Shown here: positions 52,432-61,015 of the stretch, in pieces
Layout: the number at the start of each line of letters is the position of its first letter
Numbering within the stretch: the first letter of the stretch is position 1
Assembly (NCBI RefSeq): GCF_021531375.1
Contig: NZ_JADYTU010000010.1
Span: forward strand, 1-61,139
DNA: 61,139 nt
Direction of reading: 5' to 3'
Source: Pseudoflavonifractor phocaeensis
Lineage (GTDB): Bacteria > Bacillota > Clostridia > Oscillospirales > Oscillospiraceae
Position numbers and translations under genes: made by a program
Notes under the pieces: model-generated
Database searches by the model: none
What the model saw: the letters and a program-made list of their open reading frames with translations, nothing else
Told to the model about the DNA's origin: nothing

Positions 52432-53880
52432 TCAGACGCGCTTCCAGGTTGCGCCTCCGGGCACGTCGGTGATCTCAATGCCCTGAGCCTTCAGCTCGTC
52501 ACGGATGCGGTCGGCCTCAGCAAAATTCTTGGCCTTCTTGGCCTCGTACCGCGCCAGGACAAGGGCGTCCACAGCGGGATCTCCCTCCCCGGTGATGGTG
52601 TAGCCGCCGGCGGCCTGGGCGGTCTGGGCCTTGGCCTGCTCCTCACGGACCTTGGCGGCCTTCTCCAGCAGAGACAGGGACAGCACCTGGTCAAAGCTGT
52701 TCAGGATGGCCAGCTTGGTGGCATCGTTGGTCTTAGCCTTCAACACGTCGTACAGAGCGGTAACGCCCATAGAGGTATTCAGGTCGTTGCCCACCTGCTG
52801 CTCAAATTTTTCCTTGAACTCCGCGGCCACGGTCTCGTCCACCGGGCCGTCGCTCTCCTTCAGAGCGGCGATACGCTTGATGAGCTTGTTATAGGCTCCC
52901 TGGGCGTTGTCCAGGTTCTCCCAGGAAAAGACCAGACCCTTGCGGTAGTGGGACTGGAGGCAGAAGAAGCGGTAGGCCAGGGGATCGTAGCCCTTCTCCT
53001 CCAGCAGGGAGACAGTCAAAAACTCTCCCTTGGACTTGGACATCTTGCCGGAGTTGGTGTTCAGGTGGTGGACATGGAACCACTGCTTGCACCAGGGATG
53101 GCCCAGGTATGACTCGGACTGGGCGATCTCGTTGGTGTGGTGGGGGAAGGCGTTGTCGATGCCGCCGCAGTGGAGGTCCAGGTACTCGCCGTTGTATTTC
53201 AGGGAGATGCCGGAGCACTCGATGTGCCAGCCGGGATAGCCCACGCCCCAGGGGGAGTCCCACTTCAGAGCCTGGTCCTCAAACTTGGACTTGGTGAACC
53301 AGAGGACGAAGTCGTTTTTGTTGCGCTTGTTGGTGTCCTCCTCCACGCCTTCCCGGACACCCACGGCCAGATCCTCCTCGTCGTGGTCGTTGAAGACGTA
53401 GTAGCGGCCCAGCTTGGAGGTGTCGAAGTAGACGTTGCCCCCGGCCACATAGGCATAGCCCTTGTCCAGCAGTCCGGAGACGATCTTGATATAGTCGTCG
53501 ATGCGGTTGGTGGCGGGTTCAACCACGTCGGGGCGCTTGATATTCAGCTTCTCGCAGTCGGCGAAGAAGGCGTCGGTATAGTACTGGGCGATCTCCATGA
53601 CGGTCTTGTGCTCCCGGCGGGCGCCCTTGAGCATCTTGTCCTCGCCGGTGTCGGCGTCGGAGCTGAGGTGGCCCACGTCGGTAATGTTCATGACACGGTT
53701 CACGTCATAGCCGGACCAGCGGAGGAATTTCTCCAGCACGTCCTCCATGATGTAGGAACGCAGGTTGCCGATGTGGGCAAAGTGGTACACCGTGGGGCCG
53801 CAGGTGTACATCTCCACATGGCCGGGGGTATGGGTCGTGAACTCTTCCTTTTTATGGGTGGCGGAATTGTATAACAGCAT
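52432..53880 (-). CDS. cysS: Cysteinyl-tRNA synthetase, 482 aa
   Basis: It charges tRNA-Cys. TCGPTVYHFAHIGNLRSY carries the zinc Cys and HIGN (HIGH-type), WHIECSG the second zinc Cys region, and GKMSKSKGEF the KMSKS motif. The C-terminal DALR-like and anticodon domains follow. It is the second gene of the cysE-cysS operon (66 nt gap) and so is governed by the Cys T-box. Confidence 0.97.
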   Translation of the reverse strand: MLLYNSATHKKEEFTTHTPGHVEMYTCGPTVYHFAHIGNLRSYIMEDVLEKFLRWSGYDVNRVMNITDVGHLSSDADTGEDKMLKGARREHKTVMEIAQYYTDAFFADCEKLNIKRPDVVEPATNRIDDYIKIVSGLLDKGYAYVAGGNVYFDTSKLGRYYVFNDHDEEDLAVGVREGVEEDTNKRNKNDFVLWFTKSKFEDQALKWDSPWGVGYPGWHIECSGISLKYNGEYLDLHCGGIDNAFPHHTNEIAQSESYLGHPWCKQWFHVHHLNTNSGKMSKSKGEFLTVSLLEEKGYDPLAYRFFCLQSHYRKGLVFSWENLDNAQGAYNKLIKRIAALKESDGPVDETVAAEFKEKFEQQVGNDLNTSMGVTALYDVLKAKTNDATKLAILNSFDQVLSLSLLEKAAKVREEQAKAQTAQAAGGYTITGEGDPAVDALVLARYEAKKAKNFAEADRIRDELKAQGIEITDVPGGATWKRV

Positions 53881-53946
53881 GGTCGTTTCTCCTTCTGCAA
53901 ATATTTTCTGTTTGTTCTGAGACAGCCGGACTTTGGCAAGGCCCCC

Positions 53947-54591
53947 TCACGTTTCGCTCTGCTCTTCCAGCCGTCTTTCCAGTTCTTCTACCCGCGCGGC
54001 CAGAGTGGCCAGCTTTTCCAGGGTAGGATTGTTCACGCTGGTCTGGTCCACATCGTCGGCGTAGTGGGTGACCCGGCCGGCAATCCGGACGATCTGGGCG
54101 GGAATGCCCACGGCGGTGGCGTTCTCCGGCACCTCGCTGAGCACCACGGAGTTGGCGGCGATACGGGCGCCGTCCCCCACCTTGAAGGGGCCCAGAATCT
54201 TGGCGCCGCAGCCGATGAGCACATTATTGCCGATGGTGGGATGTCGCTTGCCCTGGTCCTTGCCGGTGCCTCCCAGGGTCACACCATGGTAGAGCAGCAC
54301 GTCATCCCCCACCTCGGCAGTCTCACCGATGACGATGCCCATACCGTGGTCAATGACGAAGCGGCGGCCGATCTTGGCGCCGGGGTGGATCTCGATCCCG
54401 GTCCAGAACCGGCTCCACTGGGAGACGAACCGGGCCAGAAACCGCCAGTTATGACAGTATAGCCAGTGGGCCAGGCGGTGATACAGGGTGGCGTGGACCC
54501 CTTGGTACAGCAAAAAGATCTCCAGCTTGGACCGGGCCGCCGGGTCCCGGCGCTGGTATGCCTCCAGCGTCTCATTCAGAGCTTTGAACAT
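53947..54591 (-). CDS. cysE: Serine O-acetyltransferase, 214 aa
   Basis: It acetylates serine to O-acetylserine, the precursor of cysteine. ATG 54591 follows GGAGGAG; upstream in-frame codons lie within the T-box terminator. The N-terminal helical part (about 1-60) is followed by the left-handed beta-helix of hexapeptide repeats (GAKIGRRFVIDHGMGIVIGETAEVGDDVLLYHGVTLGGTGK, catalytic His in DHG and YHGVTLGG). A C-terminal coiled-coil (about 190-210) is present. The short form lacks the larger enterobacterial N-domain. Confidence 0.95.
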   Translation of the reverse strand: MFKALNETLEAYQRRDPAARSKLEIFLLYQGVHATLYHRLAHWLYCHNWRFLARFVSQWSRFWTGIEIHPGAKIGRRFVIDHGMGIVIGETAEVGDDVLLYHGVTLGGTGKDQGKRHPTIGNNVLIGCGAKILGPFKVGDGARIAANSVVLSEVPENATAVGIPAQIVRIAGRVTHYADDVDQTSVNNPTLEKLATLAARVEELERRLEEQSET

Positions 54592-54627
54592 GGGCTTTCT
54601 CCTCCACACTTCATGGTCGCAGACAAA

Positions 54628-54665
54628 CAAAAAAGCCTCTCACGCCCGTCTCGGGCATAAGAGGC
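54628..54665 (-). terminator. T-box terminator of cysE-cysS
   Basis: GCCTCT...AGAGGC with an inner GCCCG/CGGGC pair is followed by TTTTTTG on the minus strand. Confidence 0.85.
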
Positions 54666-54855
54666 GACAAAATCGCGGTTCCACTCTCATTTCTCACTGT
54701 TCCGGCCGCTATCGGGGCCGAACCGGGGGCCATTACGCCCCGCGCTCCCGGACGCACTTCACGCTCCGCCGCGGCAGGCCCCCTTTCAGCCGGTGAAGGG
54801 CCCTCTCTGTTCGTTGGCTCAACGCTACTCTTTCCGTTCCTCGCGCTGGTTACAG
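54666..54855 (-). promoter_or_regulatory. T-box leader of cysE-cysS
   Basis: The minus strand has the T-box core GAGTGGAACCGCG before the terminator, a GC-rich stem I region and a TGC triplet (AAGTGCGTCC) that fits a Cys specifier. It senses uncharged tRNA-Cys. Confidence 0.87.
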
Positions 54856-54858
54856 CTC

Positions 54859-54890
54859 ATTATATTATCATCTCCCCCCGCCGGTGTCAA
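54859..54890 (-). promoter_or_regulatory. Promoter of cysE-cysS
   Basis: TTGACA with overlapping -10 options TAATAT (17 nt) or TATAAT (20 nt) on the minus strand. Confidence 0.75.
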
Positions 54891-54967
54891 GTCCAGCGGC
54901 GCTTTTCCTCACCATTTTTCTCGGCTTTCTCCCTATATTCCCTCGTCTCCCGGTCCTTTCGGACCGC

Positions 54968-55001
54968 AAAAGGCCCCGGCGCTCCTTTCAGCGCCGGGGC
55001 C
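54968..55001 (-). terminator. Terminator of hutD-folD-folC operon
   Basis: A perfect 12-bp stem GGCCCCGGCGCT/AGCGCCGGGGCC is followed by TTTTG on the minus strand. Confidence 0.85.
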
Positions 55002-55022
55002 CTATGACATCTTCTTCCGTCC

Positions 55023-56291
55023 TCAGCACAGGCCCAGGATATGACGGACCTCGCCGATCATATAGAGGGAGCCGCAGATGCACACGACATCCTCCGGTGA
55101 GGCCAGCTCAAGAACGGTCTCCACGCCCTGCCGGGTGGAGTCGCAGGGGACGGCCCGCTGTCCCTTCTCTTCCATATAAGCGGCCAGATCCTGGGCAGTC
55201 ATGGCCCGGGGGCTGTCCGGTGTGATGGTGACAAAGCCCTTGGCCAGAGGGATGATCTGCTCAAACATGGCGCCATAGTCCTTGTCCGCCAGCACGCCGG
55301 TCAAAAACCAGATCTTCCGGTCCGGATACAGCTGTCTCAGACTCTGGCTCAAGGCCTCCATACACTGGGGGTTGTGGCCGCCGTCCAGAATCACGTCGGG
55401 GTCCCGGCGCACCAGTTCCATCCGGGCGGGCCAAACAGCCCGATCCAGGCCCCGCTTCAAGGCCTCATCCGGGATGGTCCAGCCCCGTGCTCTCAAGGCC
55501 TTGACGATGTCGATGGCCACGGTGGCGTTGAAGGTCTGATAATCGCCCAGCAGACTGATGCGGAAGGGGCCCTCGCCCCGGTAGCGAAACACCTGGCCCT
55601 CCCGGCCGGAGGACAGGATCTCCAGGGTATCCGGTGCGGTGACGGTGAGGGTGACGCCAGCCTCCCGGCAGGCACGCTCCACCACTTCCTCTACCTCCCG
55701 GCTTTGGTGGTAGAGGACCGCGGAACAGCCCGGCTTGATGATCCCGGACTTTTCGGCGGCGATCAGCGCCCGGGTGTTGCCCAGCTCCTGGGTGTGTTCC
55801 AAGCCGATGTTGGTAATGACGGCCACTTCAGGGGAGGGGATCACATTGGTGGCGTCCAGGCGGCCGCCCAGGCCCACCTCCAGCACCACAAGGTCGCAGC
55901 CCGCCTCCTGGAAATAGAGCATCCCCAAGGCGGTCATCAAATCAAACTCGGTGGCCGTATCCTCCATCTCCCGGCCGGCCTTGATGACCCGCTCTCCGAT
56001 ACGGCCCAGGTCCTGGTCGGGGATGGGCTGTCCGTTGACCTGGAACCGCTCGTGGAAGCGCCACAGGTGGGGCGAGGTGTACAGTCCCGTCTTGAGCCCC
56101 GCCCGGGTCAGGACGGAGGCCACCATCGCCGCAGTGGAGCCCTTTCCGTTGGTTCCGGTAATATGGACGAATTTCAGGCTTTTATGGGGGTCTCCCAGCC
56201 GCCGCAGCAGCTCCGTGATCCGGGTCAGCCCCGGCGTCCGTCCGGTCCACGCCTCCTGGTGGATGAGTTCAACAGCTTCCTGGCCGGTCAT
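55023..56291 (-). CDS. folC: Folylpolyglutamate synthase, 422 aa
   Basis: It adds glutamates to tetrahydrofolate (and possibly to dihydropteroate). Mur-ligase fold: P-loop HITGTNGKGSTAAM (about 42-55), the EVGLGGRLDATN block (about 141-152), and HTQELG, and a C-terminal domain with ILDGGHNPQCMEAL. The size is normal. It is the last gene after folD (29 nt gap), retaining folates in the cell for the histidine one-carbon route. Confidence 0.95.
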   Translation of the reverse strand: MTGQEAVELIHQEAWTGRTPGLTRITELLRRLGDPHKSLKFVHITGTNGKGSTAAMVASVLTRAGLKTGLYTSPHLWRFHERFQVNGQPIPDQDLGRIGERVIKAGREMEDTATEFDLMTALGMLYFQEAGCDLVVLEVGLGGRLDATNVIPSPEVAVITNIGLEHTQELGNTRALIAAEKSGIIKPGCSAVLYHQSREVEEVVERACREAGVTLTVTAPDTLEILSSGREGQVFRYRGEGPFRISLLGDYQTFNATVAIDIVKALRARGWTIPDEALKRGLDRAVWPARMELVRRDPDVILDGGHNPQCMEALSQSLRQLYPDRKIWFLTGVLADKDYGAMFEQIIPLAKGFVTITPDSPRAMTAQDLAAYMEEKGQRAVPCDSTRQGVETVLELASPEDVVCICGSLYMIGEVRHILGLC

Positions 56292-56320
56292 AAGCCGCGC
56301 CTCCTTACCATACGTTTTCC

Positions 56321-57190
56321 TTACTCCAGGGCCAATCCCTGGGTGCGCAAAGCCGCCTCCACCGTGTGGGCGGCCAGCACCGTGGAGGTCACCGCACCCA
56401 CGCCCCCGGGCACCGGGGTCAGGGCGGCCACCACGGGTTCTACCTCGTCAAAGGCCACGTCTCCGTGGAGCTTTCCGTCCGCCCCCGGGCTGACCCCCAC
56501 ATCGACCACCACCTGGCCGGGACGGACATGCTCCCGGCCAATGAGTCCGGCCTTCCCGGCGGCGGAGATGATGACATCCGCCCCCTGGCACAGTTCCGTC
56601 ATCCGGGCCGGGTCGGTGAAGATGTTGCACACCGACACCGTGGCTCCCTGGTTCATCAGCAGGATGGCCGTGGGCATTCCCACCGTCATGCCGCTGCCTA
56701 TCATGGCCACGTTCCGTCCGGTCAGCTCCACCTGGTAGTAGCGCAGCAGCTCCATGCAGGCCGCGGCGGTACAGGGCGGGAATCCAGCCGCCCCCCGGAC
56801 CATCAGTCCCCCCATAGAGGTACTGGTCATGGAGTCGATATCCTTTTCCGGACACAGGGCTCCCATCACCCCGGAGGTATTCAGCCGGTCAGGCAGGGGG
56901 CGGAACAGCAGACAGCCGTGGATACGGCAGTTCCCGCTGATATCCTCCAGGACGCGGATCAGTTCTCCCTCGCTCACGTCCTCCGGCAGCAGGGTACGGA
57001 TCACCGCGATGCCCAGGGACTGGGCCCGCTTGGTAAAGCCCCGCTCATAGGACAGGTCGGCGGGGCGCTCCCCCACCCGGACAATGGCCACGGTGGGCGT
57101 CACCTCCCGGCTGCGCAGCAGAGTCACCCCCGCCCGGATTCGGGCACACAGCGCCTCGGCCACAGGGGCGCCGGCGAGCAGTTGGGCCAT
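56321..57190 (-). CDS. folD: FolD-type methylene-THF dehydrogenase/cyclohydrolase, variant active site, 289 aa
   Basis: FolD interconverts methylene-, methenyl- and formyl-THF. The two-domain layout is normal: an N-terminal catalytic part, RPLPDRLN, KDIDSM, FPPCTAAACMELL and a C-terminal Rossmann part with GSGMTVGMP, DVGVSPG and TPVPGGVGAVT. The catalytic region reads LSYERGFTKRAQSLGI; aligned with the usual Y-V-x-x-K, Tyr is kept but the key Lys position is Phe, with a Lys two residues later. The usual GRS before NADP is GSG. The dehydrogenase may work, whereas the cyclohydrolase may be altered. It lies between hutD and folC. Confidence 0.9.
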   Translation of the reverse strand: MAQLLAGAPVAEALCARIRAGVTLLRSREVTPTVAIVRVGERPADLSYERGFTKRAQSLGIAVIRTLLPEDVSEGELIRVLEDISGNCRIHGCLLFRPLPDRLNTSGVMGALCPEKDIDSMTSTSMGGLMVRGAAGFPPCTAAACMELLRYYQVELTGRNVAMIGSGMTVGMPTAILLMNQGATVSVCNIFTDPARMTELCQGADVIISAAGKAGLIGREHVRPGQVVVDVGVSPGADGKLHGDVAFDEVEPVVAALTPVPGGVGAVTSTVLAAHTVEAALRTQGLALE

Positions 57191-57236
57191 GGGAATTCAG
57201 CTCCTTTCCAATGGGTCGTCCCGTTTCCGCCGGGAC

Positions 57237-57833
57237 TCAGCGGGTGAAAATCACCGCAGCCATGAGGGCGGCGCCCTCCTCCGTCACCAGCTTCACGGTC
57301 TGGCTGGGATCGGCCTGGCGGCACAGCAGGAACTGGCCCTCCTGAGCCTCCACCCCGTCCACCTTGACCGCGCCGGACACACAGTACAGAGCTACGGTGC
57401 AGTTGGGGTAGTCCAGAGGCGCGGGGACACTGGCGGTCCAAGTGCAGGCGGAGCCGGGCTCCAGCACCAGGGATTGTGCGCTGCCCTGGGCCTGTCCCTT
57501 GCGGAGCATCAGATTGTAGTCAGTACACTTGCCCCAGGACTCCACCGGGGTACCGCCGTCAAAGGAGCACAGGGTCAGCGGGGCCAGAGAGAACCGCTCT
57601 CCCTCCCCCACCTTCATGTCCAGTTCGCCGTGCAGCACGGAGATCAGCCGGACATAGTCGGGCAGCGGCGTAAAATCGGAGTGCTCCAGCTCCACCTTAG
57701 CGGAGCTGAACCGCCACAAAAAGTCCCGGTCGGCGTACACGGCGCCCTCAGGCGCAATGGCCATCTGGGTGGTGGTCCCGCCGGACCACAGCGTGGTAAG
57801 ATACTGATCCTGGGTCAAAAGCGTCCATTCCAT
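57237..57833 (-). CDS. hutD: HutD/Ves family protein, 198 aa
   Basis: HutD-type cupin: LLTQDQYLTTLWSGGTTTQMAIAPEGA at the N-terminus, with the Trp-x-Gly-Gly-x-Thr-Thr/Gln block diagnostic of the family, DFLWRFSSAKVE and SVLHGELDM. HutD proteins accompany histidine-utilisation genes and are thought to limit or sense urocanate or formimino-glutamate levels. It heads the hutD-folD-folC operon (46 nt to folD) and links the folate genes to histidine breakdown. Confidence 0.88.
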   Translation of the reverse strand: MEWTLLTQDQYLTTLWSGGTTTQMAIAPEGAVYADRDFLWRFSSAKVELEHSDFTPLPDYVRLISVLHGELDMKVGEGERFSLAPLTLCSFDGGTPVESWGKCTDYNLMLRKGQAQGSAQSLVLEPGSACTWTASVPAPLDYPNCTVALYCVSGAVKVDGVEAQEGQFLLCRQADPSQTVKLVTEEGAALMAAVIFTR

Positions 57834-58020
57834 GGTAGGTTCTCCCTTCCAGCAGTGCCGGCCGGGGGCCGGCTCTTTTTGTATCGTAAATGGGGCTGCG
57901 CGCGGCGATCATGATTACATTCCGGAAAAACAGGCAGCACGGACCACTCTTCCGGGATCACGGGCCGACGGTCCGGGGATCAACCGCCGCGCGGCCGGTA
58001 TAACAGTCGTGATAATAGCA

Positions 58021-58054
58021 ACCGAGGAAGGCCGCCGAAGCGACCTCCCTCGGT
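58021..58054 (-). terminator. Stem-loop with UUCG tetraloop after fchA
   Basis: On the minus strand a 15-bp stem with two G-U pairs is capped by TTCG. No T-run follows (TGCTATTATC), so it may be a weak terminator or an mRNA 3'-end stabiliser. Confidence 0.5.
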
Positions 58055-58085
58055 CTCGGACAGGCGGGACCTATCCGTCAATGAT

Positions 58086-58724
58086 TTACATAGCAGCCAG
58101 AACAGTCTCGTAGATCTTGTCGGCCAGAGGCAGAGCGCGGGCCAGCATGGCCTCGCCCTTGGCGCGGTAATCAGCGGCCAGCTCCTTGTTCTTCAGGCTG
58201 CCGATGTTGATGAGCACGTTCAGCCAGGCACCCTGGATGGCAGCGCGCAGGGACAGAGCGGACACGCCCAGGTCGCTGGCGGCGCTGTCGTTGGTCTTGC
58301 CCAGCAGCTCGGCGGTCAGCTCCAGAGTCTCGGTGGCCAGCTCCATCATCTCAAAGGGAGTGGCGGTGCAGCCCTCCAGGCCCTTCTGGATGGCGGCGGA
58401 GCGGGCGGCCTTCTCCTCGTCGGTAGCCTTGGGCATACCAAACGCGGCGCTGACCACGTTGAAAGCCTCGGTATCACGGTCCATCACGTCCACAAAGCGG
58501 GCCTTCAGATCGGTGGCCTTCGCCTGGCTGGCGATGACAAACTCCTGATACTCGGCGTACTTCTCCTTGCTCTTGCCCACGGTGGTCAGACCGCACACCA
58601 TGGCGGTCAGAGCGGCACCCAGAGCACCCTCCAGAGCAGCGGCGGAGCCGCCGCCGGGAGCGGGAGCGTCGGAAGCCAGCAGGTCAACAAACTCAGAAGT
58701 CTGCAGTTCGGCTAATTTCTTCAT
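58086..58724 (-). CDS. fchA: Formimino-THF cyclodeaminase, 212 aa
   Basis: It converts 5-formimino-THF to 5,10-methenyl-THF and ammonia. The family start FVDLLASDAPAPGGGSAAALEGALGAALTAMV is present, as is the all-helical C-terminal part. The length is standard for the free-standing bacterial enzyme (fused to the transferase in mammals). It lies 35 nt after the formiminotransferase gene in the same operon. Confidence 0.95.
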   Translation of the reverse strand: MKKLAELQTSEFVDLLASDAPAPGGGSAAALEGALGAALTAMVCGLTTVGKSKEKYAEYQEFVIASQAKATDLKARFVDVMDRDTEAFNVVSAAFGMPKATDEEKAARSAAIQKGLEGCTATPFEMMELATETLELTAELLGKTNDSAASDLGVSALSLRAAIQGAWLNVLINIGSLKNKELAADYRAKGEAMLARALPLADKIYETVLAAM

Positions 58725-58759
58725 GTCGTTTTTCTCCTTTTATCTTTCCGGTCTTCGGC

Positions 58760-59674
58760 TTACTTCATGTCCAGGAGGTGATACTCCATGATCTGGTTGT
58801 GGCAGTCGAAGTCACGGGCCTTCAGATAGAACTCGGCGCAGTCGATCATGGCCTTGGCGGGAGTCAGGCCGACGATCTCGCTGTCCACGATGTAGGTGCC
58901 GTAGCGCTCGGCCAGAGCCTTGATCTGCTCATAGACCACATACAGGGGGGTGTCCTCATAGTTGACCATGTTCATGGAGACCTGAGCGATGCCGCGGTCC
59001 TCCATCATGAAGCCCATGGCCTTGCAGCTGCGGAAGCCGCCGGAGGAACCACGGATGACCTTGGCGATCTTCTTGGCGACCTCAACATCGGAAGTGGCCA
59101 GGTTCACGTTGAAAGCGACCAGGGGCATACGGGCGCCGATGGCGGTGATGCCGGCAGTGGGGTGGATCTTCCGCTCGCCGTAGTCGGGAGCCCAGTCAGG
59201 CTGCAGCAGCTTCTCGGGCATACCCTCGAACTCGCCCTTGCGGCAGGTAGCCAGGTTGCGGCGCTCGGGACGGGTGGCGGAGTCCTCATACAGGAAGGAG
59301 GGGACCTTCAGCTCGTCCCAGATGCGCTGAGCCAGCCGCTTGGTCAGCTCCACGCACTCCTCAACGGTGACGTCCTTGGACTGGGGAACGAAGGGGATGA
59401 CGTCGGTGGCGCCCATGCGCTTGTGCTCGCCCTTGTGCTTGGTCATGTCGATGCGCTCGGTGGCGACCTTGGTCAGCTGGAAAGCGACCTCCTCGATGGC
59501 GTCGATGTTGCCGATCAGGGTGAACACGCAGCGGTTGTGGTTGCCGTCGGTCTGGGCGTCGAACAGGGTGCAGCCGGGGACGCTGTTGGCGGTCTCCACC
59601 AGAGCGTTATAGGTGGCCTCGTCCTTCTCCTTGCTGCAGCTAAAATTGGGGATGCATTCTACGAGCTTTGCCAT
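58760..59674 (-). CDS. ftcD: Glutamate formiminotransferase, 304 aa
   Basis: It moves the formimino group of N-formimino-L-glutamate (from histidine) to THF. ATG 59674 has GGAGG upstream. ECIPNFS at the N-terminus, HKRMGATDVIPF (catalytic His near 80) and HPTAGITAIGARMPLVAFNVNL are family blocks. The length fits the single-function bacterial form. It is followed by fchA. Together they replace the amidohydrolase route of the hut pathway and feed one-carbon units to folate. Confidence 0.95.
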   Translation of the reverse strand: MAKLVECIPNFSCSKEKDEATYNALVETANSVPGCTLFDAQTDGNHNRCVFTLIGNIDAIEEVAFQLTKVATERIDMTKHKGEHKRMGATDVIPFVPQSKDVTVEECVELTKRLAQRIWDELKVPSFLYEDSATRPERRNLATCRKGEFEGMPEKLLQPDWAPDYGERKIHPTAGITAIGARMPLVAFNVNLATSDVEVAKKIAKVIRGSSGGFRSCKAMGFMMEDRGIAQVSMNMVNYEDTPLYVVYEQIKALAERYGTYIVDSEIVGLTPAKAMIDCAEFYLKARDFDCHNQIMEYHLLDMK

Positions 59675-59939
59675 GTTGATTTCCTCCACTTCATAAATTT
59701 CATTTGGGGTTTTCGATTCAGTATTTGGGAAAACACAACGAAAACGAAAGGGCAGATTTACTTCTTTTCCTCTGTTATGACTATATCATATCAGCACCGT
59801 GCCCGTTTTGCAAGGTCTGGACAAAGGCGTTTTCTTTTTGATATTTAAAAAAATTAAGCAGAATGCCGTTTTCTCCCTTTGTCCGAAAGGGTCTTTTCCC
59901 CGTTTCTCCCCTCCAGACCCGCCGCCGGACACCCTTCTG
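59675..59939. other. Intergenic between LysR gene and formiminotransferase
   Basis: It is the probable promoter region of the formiminotransferase operon (TATAGT on the minus strand near 59770). It also includes the region downstream of the LysR gene with T-rich sequence. No ORF was seen. Confidence 0.4.
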
Positions 59940-60836
59940 TTAAGCGTTCCAATCCGTGGCTCTGGCCATAGCGATGAACTGTTTTACGCAGCTGGCGTAA
60001 TAGATGTCGTCGCTCCACACCAGGACGGGGTAAGACTTGGAATGGATGCCCTCGATGGGCTTGGCGTAAATATCAGAATTAGGGTGGGTCCCCACGATGG
60101 ACCGGGGCAGAAAGCTGACGCCGAACCCCGCCTGGACCATCTGCATGGCCATGGGCGTGTCATAGCACTGGCAGACGATATTGGCGGAAACGCCCTTCCG
60201 CTCGCACTCGTTGATCAGATGGTTGCTGTATCCCCACAAATCGTCGCTGCGCAGAAGACACATGGGGACGCCCTTCAGGGCCTGGATGGGAACGGAATTC
60301 TCCCCCGGGGCCGGGTCGGTGTCCGCAGTCATGACCAGCTCCAGAGGGTCTTCCCCCAGCACCTTTTCCCGCAGGCCAGAGACCTCTTCCGTCTGGCTTC
60401 GGAGGAACAGGACATGGAGCTTTCCCCGGTTCAGATCGTCCAGCAGATCGGTGGGGGCGCCCAGCCGGATATACAGCTCCACCTGAGGATACTGCTCATG
60501 GAATTCCCGCAGGTGGTCCATCACCACCGGAATATTGGAATAAATGATGCCGATCTTCAGCTGGCCCCGCACCCCCGCGCCCACATCCCGGACGCTATCC
60601 GCCATCATACGCAGATTTTGGAACATCTGCTGGCTCTGCTCATAGAGGCAGCGCCCCGCCTCCGTCAGTTCAATCCCTTTATTATTCCTTAAAAACAGGC
60701 ACACACCCAGCTCGTCTTCCAGCATGGAAATCTGCCGGCTCACCGGGGGCTGGGCCACATGGAGCTTTCGGGCCGCCATGGAGATGCTTTTGGCTTCCGC
60801 CACGGCAGAAAAATACTCTAACTGCTTAAAATTCAT
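59940..60836 (-). CDS. LysR-type transcriptional regulator, 298 aa
   Basis: An N-terminal winged HTH (MNFKQLEYFSAVAEAKSISMAARKLHVAQPPVSRQISMLEDELG, split here only as a description) is followed by a linker helix and a type-2 periplasmic-binding fold effector domain (about 90-298). ATG 60836 is chosen from the family start; upstream in-frame codons extend into the operator region. It is divergent from hutU and upstream of the formiminotransferase genes, so it is likely to regulate histidine use, perhaps with urocanate as effector (inference). Confidence 0.92.
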   Translation of the reverse strand: MNFKQLEYFSAVAEAKSISMAARKLHVAQPPVSRQISMLEDELGVCLFLRNNKGIELTEAGRCLYEQSQQMFQNLRMMADSVRDVGAGVRGQLKIGIIYSNIPVVMDHLREFHEQYPQVELYIRLGAPTDLLDDLNRGKLHVLFLRSQTEEVSGLREKVLGEDPLELVMTADTDPAPGENSVPIQALKGVPMCLLRSDDLWGYSNHLINECERKGVSANIVCQCYDTPMAMQMVQAGFGVSFLPRSIVGTHPNSDIYAKPIEGIHSKSYPVLVWSDDIYYASCVKQFIAMARATDWNA

Positions 60837-60870
60837 AGTATCATATCCCGCTTTTATTTTATAGATTTTA

Positions 60871-60896
60871 TTGCTTATACTTTTTTCGTATAGCAA
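60871..60896. promoter_or_regulatory. Candidate LysR operator
   Basis: TTGC(T)TATAC, 7 nt, GTATAGCAA is an inverted repeat of nine pairs with one extra T in the left arm, located in the divergent lysR-hutU region. It fits an LTTR binding site. Confidence 0.55.
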
Positions 60897-61015
60897 ATAT
60901 ATAATATCGGTACTTTTCATTCTACAGATTTTCGGTTAAAATGCAATATGTAAAGAGAATCATTTATGCCCGGAAAGTAAATTCTCACAAATTTTTTAGA
61001 AATGAGGGAACTGCA

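Noticed and set aside
55374-56738. A 454-codon plus-strand frame over folC and folD
   Set aside because: Antisense to conserved genes and of His/Gly/Gln-rich mirror composition.
57857-57885. Plus-strand terminator (GCCGGCC/GGCCGGC then TCTTTTTG)
   Set aside because: No plus-strand gene precedes it and it lies just upstream of hutD, so a terminator function has no clear client; left unannotated.
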